DNA from: Trachythela sp. YZ-2020
Lineage: Eukaryota > Cnidaria > Anthozoa > Malacalcyonacea > Clavulariidae
Reading direction: 5' to 3'
DNA: 64,000 nt
Assembly (NCBI GenBank): GCA_016169945.1
Contig: JADLSH010000377.1
Span: forward strand, 806,001 to 870,000
The notes under the pieces are model-generated. The model ran no database searches and was not told the DNA's origin. It saw only the letters and a list, made by a program, of their open reading frames with translations. Of the stretch, positions 1 to 9,986 are shown in pieces. Position numbers and translations under genes: made by a program. Position 1 is the stretch's first letter; each line of letters opens with the position of its first letter.

Positions 1-660
1 CCTGCACTTAGTTTGACTGCGGACCTAACCGAGGAGTATATACTAAATAAAACACGCACAAAATTCCTGCTACAACCGTGCTGAATGCGTTTGAAAAATA
101 AACCTTCTCTCCACACACTATCATAGGCCTTCCGAAAATCTATAAAGCAAGCAAACAGCGGCTTCTTGTGACTTTTATATGAATCAATTAAAGTTTTTAG
201 CACAAGTATATATGTGATAAGATGTCCTGAATCCATGTCTGAAACCAATTTGATATTTTTTCAAAATCTCGTTTACCTCCAAAAAATGTATTGAAAAGAG
301 AATTCAAAATTAAGGTTAAAAAATTACCTAAGCAACTACTTATACATATACCCCTATAGTTTCCAGGATCTAAGCGACTCCCTGCCTTATAAAGAGGCAC
401 TATATAGCCTTCGGATCATGTCCGAGAAAAAACCCCATGTGATATAAGATTGAGTTAAAAACCTTAACGAAGTAAGGCACAATAACATCCACAGCAACCT
501 TAATTATTTATTGCAGTTACTCGAGTCCGCAGCACTCGCGTTTTTACCTTCAAGTTTCTTAGCTGATGCACAAACTTGTTCCAGAGAAATCGGTGCATCC
601 AATAGCTCATCTGAGTTAACAGCCCATAATTGATAATTCCTGCCAAATTGAGCTTCGTTG
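1..660 (-). pseudogene. Non-LTR retrotransposon RT fragment, left copy, cut by window edge
   Basis: Minus-strand reverse transcriptase fragment of an APE-type non-LTR retrotransposon. The open stretch at 197-400 reads PLYKAGSRLDPGNYRGICIS, the conserved N-terminal RT block (KAG...NYRGI). The whole segment matches 36,935-37,594, where the same element continues into motif A (DFRKAYD) and the YADD catalytic box, which here lie beyond the left edge. Frames are broken (about 400-660 is open only in pieces), so it is a dead copy. The element's endonuclease half lies at 2,404-3,230; the two halves are separated by the CACTG-ended DNA element inserted in the linker. Confidence 0.85.
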
Positions 661-663
661 CTA

Positions 664-2403
664 CACTGTTAATTTGAGGGTGTTAAAATAGCACCTGTAT
701 AGGTGCTAAATTGAAACCAGGAAGTGGTGTTAAATAGAAACCGATTTGGGTGCCAGTATAGCACCGTTAAGTTGGGTGTCAATATTAAAGTGCTAATTCA
801 GCACCGAAAATTTTAACACCATTTTTTGGGCTTCCATAAATGTAAACATTTGAAGTAGGCAATAACATTCACATACAATTGTAAGAATGAAGTGAGTAAC
901 TGATTCTCTCTGACTATTAATATACGCAGCCTTACTTCAACTCTACTTCAACTGTTGGGTATTTAATAGACGTTATGCCTGATATTTTGTACAGGGAAAT
1001 AAATAAAAAATAGATATAATAAAATAGGTGAATACATTTTTACACTCTGCGCAAACGTTTAGTGCCATCTAGTTATAAATGGCATTGCTTTTATGAAGGT
1101 TTTCCCATGAGGTGTGAACTTCCGTCAGTGTCATATTAACTTTTCATGTTGCCTTTCGGAACAAAACTGCTTGCTCTCTGGAGCTTTTACAAAGGATATT
1201 TATTTGGTAAGTTATCCCGCAGCCTTTCGCAGTTCATTTGTGCCAATAACCCCTGTGTACGACACACGATCAGCATTAATTTATCGCAGTAAATCAACGA
1301 GATTGGTACGCAAAATCACCAAATGTCCAATGCGTTCGTCAAAGACACTTCTTTCTTAGCAGCTGTTTAATAACGCTCGTCGTTCAAATGTCTTCTCTAC
1401 ATGCCCATCTACATCTTTCGCTTGAAAATACAAACTCTGACATTAGAGTAGACTTTTGAATTTTTTATATATGAATTCTGTGATTGTTTCATAAGTTGAG
1501 CATTGTTTCAATGAATCAATATATAGTCTATTAGTACCCTGAGAAAATGTCTTGACAATTTTAAATAATGTGCAACTTCCATGATATTATAATTGTTATT
1601 TAATAATGAGGTATATTTAAAATGTTCAATAACACCTACAGGTCATTGAGGTCGATGTAAATGCATGTAGCTGAGTGGATACATTAAATTTTTGAATTTT
1701 GCAGAAGGTATTATAATTATAATATATAATAACTTTCCCTCCATGCTTTTCGGCACAAACGAAAAAATATATCATGCCCATATTTTGGAGGTTGTGGTAC
1801 TAAAGCTGACTTTTACTGACCACTGCTCTCGATGATTTTTGTGGACTCTTCCTAACTCAGCTATACCATGCTTGTTCCTCCAAAGTGTACTGCCCAGGAG
1901 AGCAGGGCGAAGAAAGCATTTACATAGACCTGTGCATCATGCCTAAGGGAGGTTTGGAATCTCAGGAGGCTAACTGTAAGCAATAGCTAATTGTGTTCTA
2001 ATTATAACCTGTGTGCTCTATATAGTAACACTGGACCTTACCCACTTCTAGTGGGGTCACTAGGGGTGTATTTTGATATGGAACTCACTGCAAGAATATT
2101 CATTATTGTGTGATAATTTATTGTTTTTTATACAGTTGTGATCTCGTCAAATACTAGTTAAGTACTAGTCAGCTACGTCCTGCCTAATGAAAGAGAATAT
2201 CATAATTATGTATTATTAGCAAACACCTGTTTCATTGCATTCATTAGAATGATGCAAATATTTTAAGTTAATCTGAATTGTGTATTTACTTATGTACCTT
2301 ACTTTCAATGCATTTTATAGATAACCTAATTATAGGTGATTATGAAACTGGAAAAATATTGACATTTATGTATGGTTCACTTCACGACTAAAGTATAGAG
2401 CAA
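664..2403. mobile_element. CACTG-ended DNA element, left copy, right end deleted
   Basis: This copy keeps the left terminus (CACTG after TA at 662-663) and the subterminal block rich in short direct and inverted GGTGCTAAAATAGCACC-type repeats (about 680-830). The right half, including the right terminus, is missing: similarity to 37,598-39,330 stops near 2,403 and jumps to retrotransposon sequence. The complete version is at 37,598-40,723. No transposase-like reading frame is visible, so it is non-autonomous. The deletion removed about 1.87 kb relative to the right copy. Confidence 0.75.
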
Positions 2404-3230
2404 CAAGGTATTCATCTCATTTAAAATATTGCTATTAGCAAGATTTTCTCGGAGAGTATTTTTTAAATCGTCACTCCAAACAAATGATTTAGGAAGTGAT
2501 CACTATTGTAAAGTTTCTTCTATTTCTAGATCTGTTTGAGGCTCAACTTCTAATGCAAAGGATAGAAAGCAATGATGCGAGAATTCAGTGATATCTGACA
2601 CGGTAAAATGATGAATGGACTGCATAATCTCCGTAGATACGATCGTATAATCTACCACACTGGCCCCATTATACTACGTTTGACAAGTAAATTGATCAAT
2701 AAGGTCTCTCTTTGTTCTACCATTTATGACTATCAACTCATTCCCACAACATACCTCAATCAACAATCTCCCGTATGCATTAAAGTGATTGTCCTTCGAT
2801 TTTCGCGACTTAATTGAACCAAGAAAATTGGAGTCGGAAAAATTCCCCCTTTATCATCTACAAAATCATCTATAATGTCTATTCTAGCATTGAAGTCACC
2901 ACATAGAATAATATTACCTAATTTTGAAAACTTATAAATATTTTCCAGTAGAGACTCAAAGTGATCACAGTCTAGTCTCCTTTCTCGAGGAGAATTTCGC
3001 GGTGGAATATAAATACTGCAATCAAACAAATCTTGCTTCATTGAAAAAAGTCTTTCTCTAATTTCCACCAGACAAACTCCTCGCTACTTTCCTTGTCAAA
3101 CAATTTAACCTCTTTTCTTAATTTAGACTTCACTAACACAGTTATACTACCTGAATTTCTACAAGCCCTATTAGACTTTTGCCTGCACTTTGAAAAGGAA
3201 TAGAACCCTTGTATATTCACAGATTCACTA
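2404..3230 (-). pseudogene. Non-LTR endonuclease (APE) domain fragment, left copy
   Basis: Minus-strand remains of an AP-endonuclease-like domain. 2,760-3,068 contains the phosphodiesterase signature ILCGDFNARID, and 3,038-3,220 carries the upstream part (SNRACRNSGSITVLVKS, then EFVWWKLEKDFF). The two pieces are in different frames, so a frameshift lies near 3,050. This is the 5' half of the element whose RT half is at 1-660. The right copy (41,199-41,870) carries a further small deletion near 41,425. Family assignment inside the L2/CR1/RTE-like group is not secure. Confidence 0.8.
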
Positions 3231-3348
3231 CACTCTCACTTAACCAACTTTCAACGAGCGAAATGCAATGAAAAGAGCCAATGCGTTCCTCGATTTAACA
3301 TCTATAATAAGGAATGGGGAATTGGGGAATGGGAATGGGGAATGGAAA

Positions 3349-3525
3349 AACCCGGAATACTAAAAGCCGGAATCTCTAAAACCCGGAATACTAAAAGTCG
3401 GAATCTCTAAATCCCGGAATACTAAAAGCCAGAATCTCTAAAACCTGGAATACTAAAAGCCGAAATCTCTAAATCCCGGAATACTAAAAGCCGGAATCTC
3501 TAAAACCCGGAACACTAAAAGCCAA
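3349..3525. repeat. 31-bp tandem array, left end of foldback-like element
   Basis: About six units of a 31-mer that alternates CCGGAATACTAAAAG with CCGGAATCTCTAAAAC. The right copy has seven units (41,904-42,115), so unit number has changed since the duplication. The inverted counterpart is at 9,536-9,658 (about four units). Confidence 0.9.
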
Positions 3526-4045
3526 ACATATCCGAAATTCTAAGCAATCGTTTAACTAGATTTTGCGCAAATAGTTTCTGAATATAGTCTTAATCAGCAC
3601 TGTAATTCTTTTGTCTGACAAGATTGAATATATATTTAGAATTTCGTGTTTTCAAGGGTTGTGTTACTATCATGCTTTATACCACTAAAATGGGCGTGAA
3701 TCTATACAACATAGTCGAATTTCTAGGCAATAGTATGACTGGATTTTGCGCAAATTGTTTCTCAATATATAGATGTTTAAACTATAGAGCACGCGCTGTA
3801 AATTCTATAGTCTGACGCAATGTAAAAAAAGTGAATTATGAATATCTATTTAAAATTCGGGTTTTATGGACTTGCGCTGCTAATAGCGCTTTATATCGCT
3901 AAAACGGGCATGAAAATCCATACAACCTGAGTCTAATTTCCAAGTAATAGCATGAATAGATTTTGCGCAAATTTTTTCTGAATATAGATATTGGCTAAAG
4001 CACGCTATGTAATTCTATAGGCTGACAGATGCAATGGAGCTTTCA
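3526..4045. repeat. ~190-bp subterminal repeats (x3)
   Basis: Three diverged direct copies, each containing a block like AGATTTTGCGCAAAT, then TTTCTGAATATAGA, then a C-T-ATAGTCTGAC block and GCTTTATA-CGCTAAAA. The same unit recurs inverted at 6,890-7,565 and in the right copy at 42,116-42,640 and 45,670-46,400. Confidence 0.8.
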
Positions 4046-4202
4046 TTAACTGTAAATTTAACCTTAGTCTTTAAACTTCAACTGTTTTGAACGCCAATGA
4101 ACGGTATTTTCATACATTGCCTTTGTCATTTGAAGTTTTTGAGATTTAATATGTTGTTTCTTATCCTATAACATATATATATTTGAATTTATACTAAAAT
4201 AT

Positions 4203-4517
4203 TTTTACGACACTATTCTTGACATGGCAAGGTTTCTCCAGAGTTCACTCGACCCAGTCTTTTGCGCCGACCTATGTATAGTCGAGATCTGGATCTTGCG
4301 TCGGCGTCTGTCAGTTGTCGCAATTCCGGGCAGAAAGTCGAGCTCAAGGACAATTTTTAAAATGGAGGGAGAGGCGAGAAAATATTGTATTGCGCGCGCA
4401 TGTTTTGTTCCATGTGATCTGCAAGTTCACAACTCTCAAGATTTTACAAGCTTTTTATTCTGGATTTCTGGATCTGACTAGATGGAAAATATACAAACAT
4501 TTCCCGAAGAAACACAG
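4203..4517 (+). other. Promoter-like module with short first exon MENIQTFPEETQ
   Basis: After a conserved start (ACTATTCTTGACATGGCAAGG) there is ~270 bp of GC-richer DNA. It ends in an ATG at 4,482 followed by 12 codons (MENIQTFPEETQ) and a perfect splice donor (CAG|GTAAGT at 4,517/4,518). The right copy (42,795-43,111) keeps the reading frame and donor with E2Q and E9K changes. It looks like the 5' UTR plus first coding exon of a gene carried by the foldback-like element, reading inward. No downstream exon is recognised, because the interior is occupied by repeats. Coding status is inference. Confidence 0.45.
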
Positions 4518-4814
4518 GTAAGTATGACTTTATTTCTTTCTGCCGATATTCATTAAGGTGATGAACTGTTTAGTGTTCATTCTAGAGGAAAGCAATATGC
4601 TTTTATGAGTTTATCGCCGCTTCTTTCAGCACGAAATATTCCATTGTCCGCGTGGTCTTAATACAAGGAGACAAAATGTATTTAAAAGCTCTGAGTAATG
4701 GCTTATTTAATATTAGTCTTAGACCCTGGTGTAGAATATTTGTCTATATATAACTTACCAACAATTGTTAGTGTTTATAATTCATGTACGATGACAAATA
4801 ATTGTACGATGACA

Positions 4815-5925
4815 ATTCCATCTCATTAGCCCATTACAGATGATCGATGTAATATACCATATTTTTTGTAAGTTTGTCACAACCATTTTTTTGAAGTAAA
4901 TATACCATAATTTATTAACCAAATTTGGTTTTCATTTTCTGCCTCAACAGATGGATCAATGTTACTTTATAACTGGCCCTGCCACAATGGGCAGATCAAT
5001 ATTTTGCCTCAACGGGCTCGAACGTTACTTTGTGCCACAACTGGCCCTGCCACAATGGGCAGTATAATCAATATTTTGTGCCTCAACGGGCTCAAGCATG
5101 CTTTCTTACAAGATATGTCGGTCTGTGATCGACACAGTTAATATATCGCCTGTGCAGGCAAAAACAACCCCACCTATGACGGTGACAAATAGTTATCTAG
5201 CTGTAGTCATGGAGCCCGTACCTGTGATCGTAGCACAAAATATCAATCTACCTGTTGTGGTGTAGCCCATTGAGGCACAAAATATTGATCTGCCCATTGT
5301 GGCAGAAAGAAACATTGATCTACCCATTGGGCTATTCCATATAATACCATACCCCCCTATCAAGGACCCTGGACCTGTAATTCTTCAGGGGTAAGGGGCC
5401 ATTTTGCCTTGGAATTCTTCAGGGGTGTGACTATTTATGCTTGGAATTCTTCAGGGGTTGAGTAAAAAAATTGCATTCTTCGGGGGGTTGCAGTCAAATT
5501 CTTCAGGGGTAATAGCTATAAGACAGGAATTCTTCAGGGGTAGGTGTTGTAAATACCAAATTCCTCAGGTGGGCTATTGAAAGTCAGAAATTCTTCAGGG
5601 TTATAGAAAAACCCCTGTCCTCGATAGGCGGGGGGGGGAGGGGGGGAGGTTACGGATTTTAAATGGTATAGCTCATTGTAATAGAGCCTGTTGAGGCACA
5701 AAATAGAACTGATCTGCCCATTGTGGTGGATCCCGTTGAGGCACAAAATATTATTGATCTGCCCATTGTGGCAAAGCCAGTTGTGGCACAAAGTAACATT
5801 GACTGCCTGTTAAGGCAGAAAATGAAAACCAAATTTGGTTGATAAATTATCAAAAGTGAAAAAAATGGTTGTTACAAACTTACAAAATAATGTGGATATA
5901 TTACATCATCTGTAATGGGATGGAA
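4815..5925. repeat. 1.1-kb inverted-repeat insert with internal minisatellites
   Basis: The arms are inverted copies: CCATTACAGATG... through AACCAAATTTGGTTTTCATT on the left, complement on the right (5,815-5,925). Inside each arm, short units containing CACAATGGGCAGATCAAT and TGCCTCAACGGGCTC repeat, forward on the left and inverted on the right. The centre (about 5,380-5,600) holds about eight units around AATTCTTCAGGGGT, followed by a poly-G tract at 5,629-5,647. The repetitive reading frames across it are not genes. The right copy has the same structure at about 43,415-44,445. Confidence 0.75.
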
Positions 5926-6456
5926 TCTGCGATATAAAGAATTAAATATTTCCAACATATGTCATGTGGATCCCTGCTCACAGTTGTTTTGGAGAGATAT
6001 ATTATTATGTTTGTTTGCTGTATAATCATGTATTTTGACAATTCACTTGACAGTACAAACGAACACTGATGGAAGCTAAATGCTAAATAAATATGAAATG
6101 AAATATCTACAGATTGGGAAGAAAAACTGTTGTGACGTGTTTGTTTAGCACATGACAAGTGTAGTATCAATATCTTATGAACACAGACAACATGCAAACT
6201 ATTATTGCACCACAAAGATATTAAAAGACATTGTCTCCACACTCCAAATTTATTTGCAATTGCAAGATGTAATTGAAGTAAAGAATGATTTCTAATAACA
6301 GGAACAATAATGTTGGTACCAAGAATTCCATTGACAATAGTCTGAACACATTGATAAGTCGCTTTGAAAACCACATGTGTACTTCTTATATATTATTATA
6401 CTGCTGCATGCAAATACGGCAATAGTCAATAGAATGTATGTAAAAGAGGCACTTAC

Positions 6457-6855
6457 CCGTGTAAAACGTTTCAAAACTAGAAAATCTTGTTCTTCTACGG
6501 TCTTCAAAGTTTAATTAAAGTGAAAGTCCTCTAAAAATGTTTAATTTATCTTGTTTCGGAGACTTTATTTGTCTGTAAAATGTCCCGACTCCGAGCATGC
6601 AAGCAAAACAAAACCTTTTTTGAATAATGGCAGTTAAATTTCTGACGTATACATTGAAAAACAATTTTTTTGTCTTAGTCAATCATGTGATTGCTAGTTA
6701 CCAGTTTTCGTTCGGCCTGAACTCGCGCATGCGCATAACTAGAAAACCGTCCATGGCGTCGCGGAGGACGACTTTGGATTCCGCTACGTTGTGACATACC
6801 CTGGGGGTAAATATCAGAGCGGAATTAGTATATACCCTCGCACGGCGCTCGGGGA
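6457..6855 (-). other. Terminal promoter-like module with splice donor, minus strand
   Basis: Read on the minus strand it starts at CCCCGAGCGCCGTGCGAGGG (6,855), passes a CpG- and GCATGCGC-containing segment, and ends in a strong donor (ACACGG|GTAAGTG, exon end 6,457). Counterparts are about 45,210-45,615 (right copy) and, in opposite orientation and more diverged, 25,436-25,832. Conservation of the terminal ~400 bp and of the donor in three places suggests the 5' end of a transcribed mobile-element family. The exon has no convincing start codon and may be untranslated. Confidence 0.4.
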
Positions 6856-6889
6856 TGCCTGTTTTTAAATACATCATGTCTAACTAAAC

Positions 6890-7565
6890 AATAACACGGT
6901 GATTTAGGTTCGATATTCAGAAACAATTTGCGCAAATTCCATTCATCTATTGCTTCGAATTTCGACACCCGTTTTAGTGCTCTAAAGCATCATTGAGTAG
7001 CACAAGCCGAAATTTTAAGATACAATGGTGGGTGTTTGCATCTGTCAGACTATAGAATATACAGCGGGTGTTTTTATTAGTATAGACATTTATACTCAGA
7101 AACAATTTGCGCAAAATCCATTCATACTATTGCTTAACATTTCAACTATGTTGTATAGATTTTCACACCCGTTTTAGCGGTAGAAAGCATTATAGCAGCA
7201 CAAACCTATAAAACCTGAAATTTTTAGATAAAATTCTGCGTGTTTATCTGTCATTCAAACTAGGGAATTACAGCGCGTGCTTTAGTATAGATGATCTATA
7301 TTCAGAAACAATTAGCACAAAATCCATTCATGATATTGATTAGAAATTACACTATGTTGTATAGATTTTCTCGCTCATTTTAGCGATATAAAGCGCAAGC
7401 CTATAAAACCCGAATTTTAAATAGATATATTCACAATACAATTCTTAGTGTTTACATCGTGTTAGACTCATAGAATTACAGCGCGTTCTCTAGTTTAGAC
7501 ATCATACTATTGCTTAGAAATTCGACTATGTTCAAATACAGTATAATGTGCCTTGAAATCCCGAA
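6890..7565. repeat. ~190-bp subterminal repeats, inverted set
   Basis: Inverted counterparts of 3,526-4,045: GATATTCAGAAACAATTTGC, then CATTCAT-CTATTGCTT, then the CACCCGTTTTAG block, occurring about 3.5 times. The right copy is at 45,670-46,400. Confidence 0.8.
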
Positions 7566-7630
7566 ATTTTGAAGATGTATTTGGGTCAGCTACGCGTTTT
7601 TACGTTAATTAAAGTCTATCATGAAAGATT

Positions 7631-9515
7631 ATTGCTGCCGAGCGTAGCGAGGCAGCACACTAATCTTGACATAACTCGTGCCAGTCCCCTCCCGAACTAT
7701 GTTGGTTCAATCTCGATTATGAAAAATTTTCGAAGTCAAATTTTGACAAACAATGGAATGATGACGTTTTGTGACACCTATGTTTACTCTGAAGTTTAAA
7801 GTTACATACTCCAGATTGTTTACGGAAGAAATATTAATTATCCGAACATAGTCCGAACGAACACCCATCACGGCGGCGGGGACTGTTATTATTCTTTAGC
7901 TTCTTGAAACAAACATGCAAACAAATATGTAACACGAATTATTATATTCAGTAGACGGTAAAAATTGGCATTGACTCAGTGGCTTGCGCGCTGTCACTAG
8001 ATGCATACCCTAGCATAGTGGGCAGGATGAGACAAGCTAAATATATCACGAAACATGAAAGACATCAAATTTTGTAACATCTATTTCAAAATATCAATAT
8101 TTTCCATGTATTGTTCTTCGACATGAGTCATTTGACACTGCCATGCCAGGAAATTTGCATATTTTTGTAGTGTGTAAAAGCGTTAAAAATATATACATGT
8201 GCGCAAAAAACTTTTGCATTTGGAAAGCCATAAAACGAAGGCGTTGTTCCATCATTCTGCTCTTACTTTGCTGGATATGTGAGTCACGTACATGTAAAGC
8301 ACAACTCATTTCAACTCATTGCCATTCGAATATTTGTCTTAGTGCGTGCAGAACTGAGACCCTGTCTGTTCTGACAATATTAAACATGCATGCTTATATG
8401 TCCTTGCGAATACGACCATGCATTATTTCTTTCGCTTAATGACACTGCTAATAACGTAAATTACTTCCCATACTAAAAAATAATAGGATTCTTCTCTACT
8501 TATATTTGAATTTTTCGCCTCTCTATTTCGCGCAAGTCGAAGATCACGCTACAGAATTTGTACGAAATATGCCAGACTGGCAGTGTCATATTACTGGGAA
8601 AAATTGGTGTACTGCGGAGCACCAACTGCGCATGAGCACTATTCCATGCGCAGTTTTGAGATAAAAATCCCCTATATACACAAATTAGATCTGCTGCGCC
8701 CGCTCGCTCGCTTCAGGCTCGCTCGCCACCCCTGCAACTATATTCAAACTATATTCAAACGAAGCTGTTGTGCTCGTTAAAATCAATACAAACGAAAAAT
8801 TGTTGTGTCTGCTGGCTGTGAATCAGACGAAGGCATAATTGTTGTGTCTGTTGGCTGTGAACAAACAGAAAGTCACAACTGTACAAAATACTGAACGAAG
8901 CGCTGTGCTTGTGAAAAATATTGAAACACAGTTAAGACAACCTTGTGGTGACTGTAGAGTACTGTATAAATGGGGGTAACAATTCAGCAATATCGTGCCC
9001 GAATAGGAGCACATAATAATATGGGAATAAAAAGTATTCAACCCAACTGGAAGGTAACTTTAGTTATAGCCGTTATATAATGTTGATGTTATTTCAGCTG
9101 GTTATAAACATCATTGTATTAATAATATTGGTGCAAGTATTTCACTTGTGTATACTTTATTTGCCAACACAAAAATTGGCAGAACATATTGCAACGTTTT
9201 AGTCAAGCTATAGTGTTATTTACTCCAAATGTCATGCTACATTGTGTATGTTCCACTGTTGTTGAGAATGGCAAATGATGTTGAGGAAAATCCTGGACTC
9301 ACAGTATATGATGTGGTTGACCCAAGTGAAACAGTCTCTGCTGACTTTAACCAGGGCGATACGAAATTTCGACAAAATGCTGGTAAACAATGTGTAGCCA
9401 TGTCTTTGACTTCAATAGTATATAGTCATATAACAAATGTGAATGCATGGGATTCATCATTATTGAATGACATATTGTGTACTGACTATAGGCAGCATTT
9501 CACTTGCGATAGTAA
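7631..9515. mobile_element. Left-only segment in foldback-like element
   Basis: It is absent from the right copy, where the flanks meet near 46,411. It begins with a short hairpin (GCTGCC...GGCAGC) followed by ACACTAATCTTGACATAACT, a junction motif also found at 4,203, 17,445 and 56,630. Part (about 7,870-8,190) recurs at 63,641-64,000, so it includes a dispersed repeat. Its right part contains the 2A-like/protease reading frame (9,229-9,522). Apart from that frame, no protein is recognised in 7,631-9,228. It could equally be ancestral element sequence deleted from the right copy. Confidence 0.55.
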
Positions 9516-9522
9516 CTTCTAG
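9229..9522 (+). CDS. 2A-like peptide followed by truncated cysteine-protease-like domain
   Basis: 97-codon frame with a real ATG. Residues 6-24 read as a hydrophobic run, then NDVEENPGL. DxExNPG is the core of 2A ribosome-skipping peptides, although the canonical next residue is proline and here it is leucine (CTC). It is followed by FNQGDTKF, then AGKQCVAMSLTSIVY, which resembles the catalytic-Cys region of viral/transposon-associated papain-like (herpes tegument-type or OTU-like) proteases. I recall this block only from family knowledge. The frame is cut at residue 97 by the terminal 31-bp array, so the His/Asp half is lost. An in-frame TAG precedes the ATG closely. It is present only in the left copy. 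Confidence 0.5.
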   Translation: MSCYIVYVPLLLRMANDVEENPGLTVYDVVDPSETVSADFNQGDTKFRQNAGKQCVAMSLTSIVYSHITNVNAWDSSLLNDILCTDYRQHFTCDSNF

Positions 9523-9535
9523 TATATTTAGTATT

Positions 9536-9658
9536 TTTGTATTCCGGGTTTTAGTGATTCCGTGTTTTAGTATTCTGGGTTTTAGGGATTCCGGCTTTTA
9601 GTATTCCGTGTTTTAGAGATTCCGGCTTTTAGTATTCCGGGTTTTAGAGATTCCGGCT
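9536..9658. repeat. 31-bp tandem array, right end of foldback-like element
   Basis: About four units of TTTTAGTATTCCGGG / TTTTAGAGATTCCGGC, the inverse complement of 3,349-3,525. The right copy is at 46,432-46,558. Confidence 0.9.
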
Positions 9659-9740
9659 CTCAGTCGCCTGAGAAAACAATACTTCCAGTTACACAGCATA
9701 ATTTTCCACTCGTACTCTGGCTGCAATAACACTGGACCAC

Positions 9741-9986
9741 TAAAGGCCGTTTGCCATTACGGTCGCTCCATCGCTTTGCCGGCGCTGTCGGAGCGAACAT
9801 ATTTGAATTTGCGCTGTACGTATAGGACAGGTGTCTAGCGTAAGAGTTTTTTGTCCGCTTTACTGCACCCGGACACGCGTGAAAGTTGAACAACATTCTT
9901 GGCGTGTTCGCGCGACTGATTATCCACAAGACTCGAATCGGTCGCTTCGCCCGCGCGGGCAAAACGACCGTAACAGAAAACGGCCT
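9741..9986. mobile_element. MITE with AGGCCGTTTTCC termini
   Basis: Termini are AGGCCGTTTGCCATTACGGT on the left and the imperfect complement ending AAAACGGCCT on the right (~246 bp). The interior is GC-rich and CpG-rich relative to its surroundings. The right copy keeps only the left ~65 bp (47,826-47,885), where it is interrupted by AT-rich repeat and a hairpin. No clear target duplication was found. Confidence 0.6.

Larger units (their letters stand above)
3341..9660. mobile_element. Foldback-like element, left copy
   Basis: The two ends are inverted relative to each other and built of repeats. From the outside in: a 31-bp tandem array (3,349-3,525, inverted at 9,536-9,658), then about three copies of a ~190-bp subterminal repeat (3,526-4,045, inverted at 6,890-7,565). 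Between these is an internal unit with inward-facing promoter/exon-like modules (4,203-4,517 plus; 6,457-6,855 minus). Long inverted ends made of tandem repeats are the hallmark of Foldback (FB)-type elements. A 1.9-kb segment at 7,631-9,515 is absent from the right copy. No flanking duplication is visible and no transposase is recognised. Confidence 0.6.

Noticed and set aside
1114..1359. 81-codon frame conserved in both copies (also 38,047-38,292)
   Set aside because: Conservation is explained by the recent duplication. There is no motif, and it lies in a non-autonomous DNA element.
3349..3525. Possible CRISPR array
   Set aside because: Units are contiguous without unique spacers, and this is eukaryotic DNA.
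4959..5853. Repetitive frames reading CATTGPATMGR-like units
   Set aside because: They come from short tandem and inverted repeats; frames differ between units and between copies.
7631..7665. Helitron 3' end (hairpin followed by CTAAT)
   Set aside because: A hairpin and CTAA|T are present, but no TC start, no A|T insertion pattern in the other copy and no Rep/helicase coding sequence support it. It is kept only as a shared junction motif.
8143..8780. Two plus-strand frames of 98 and 65 codons in the left-only segment
   Set aside because: No motif. The part shared with 63,641-64,000 has indels that break the frame.
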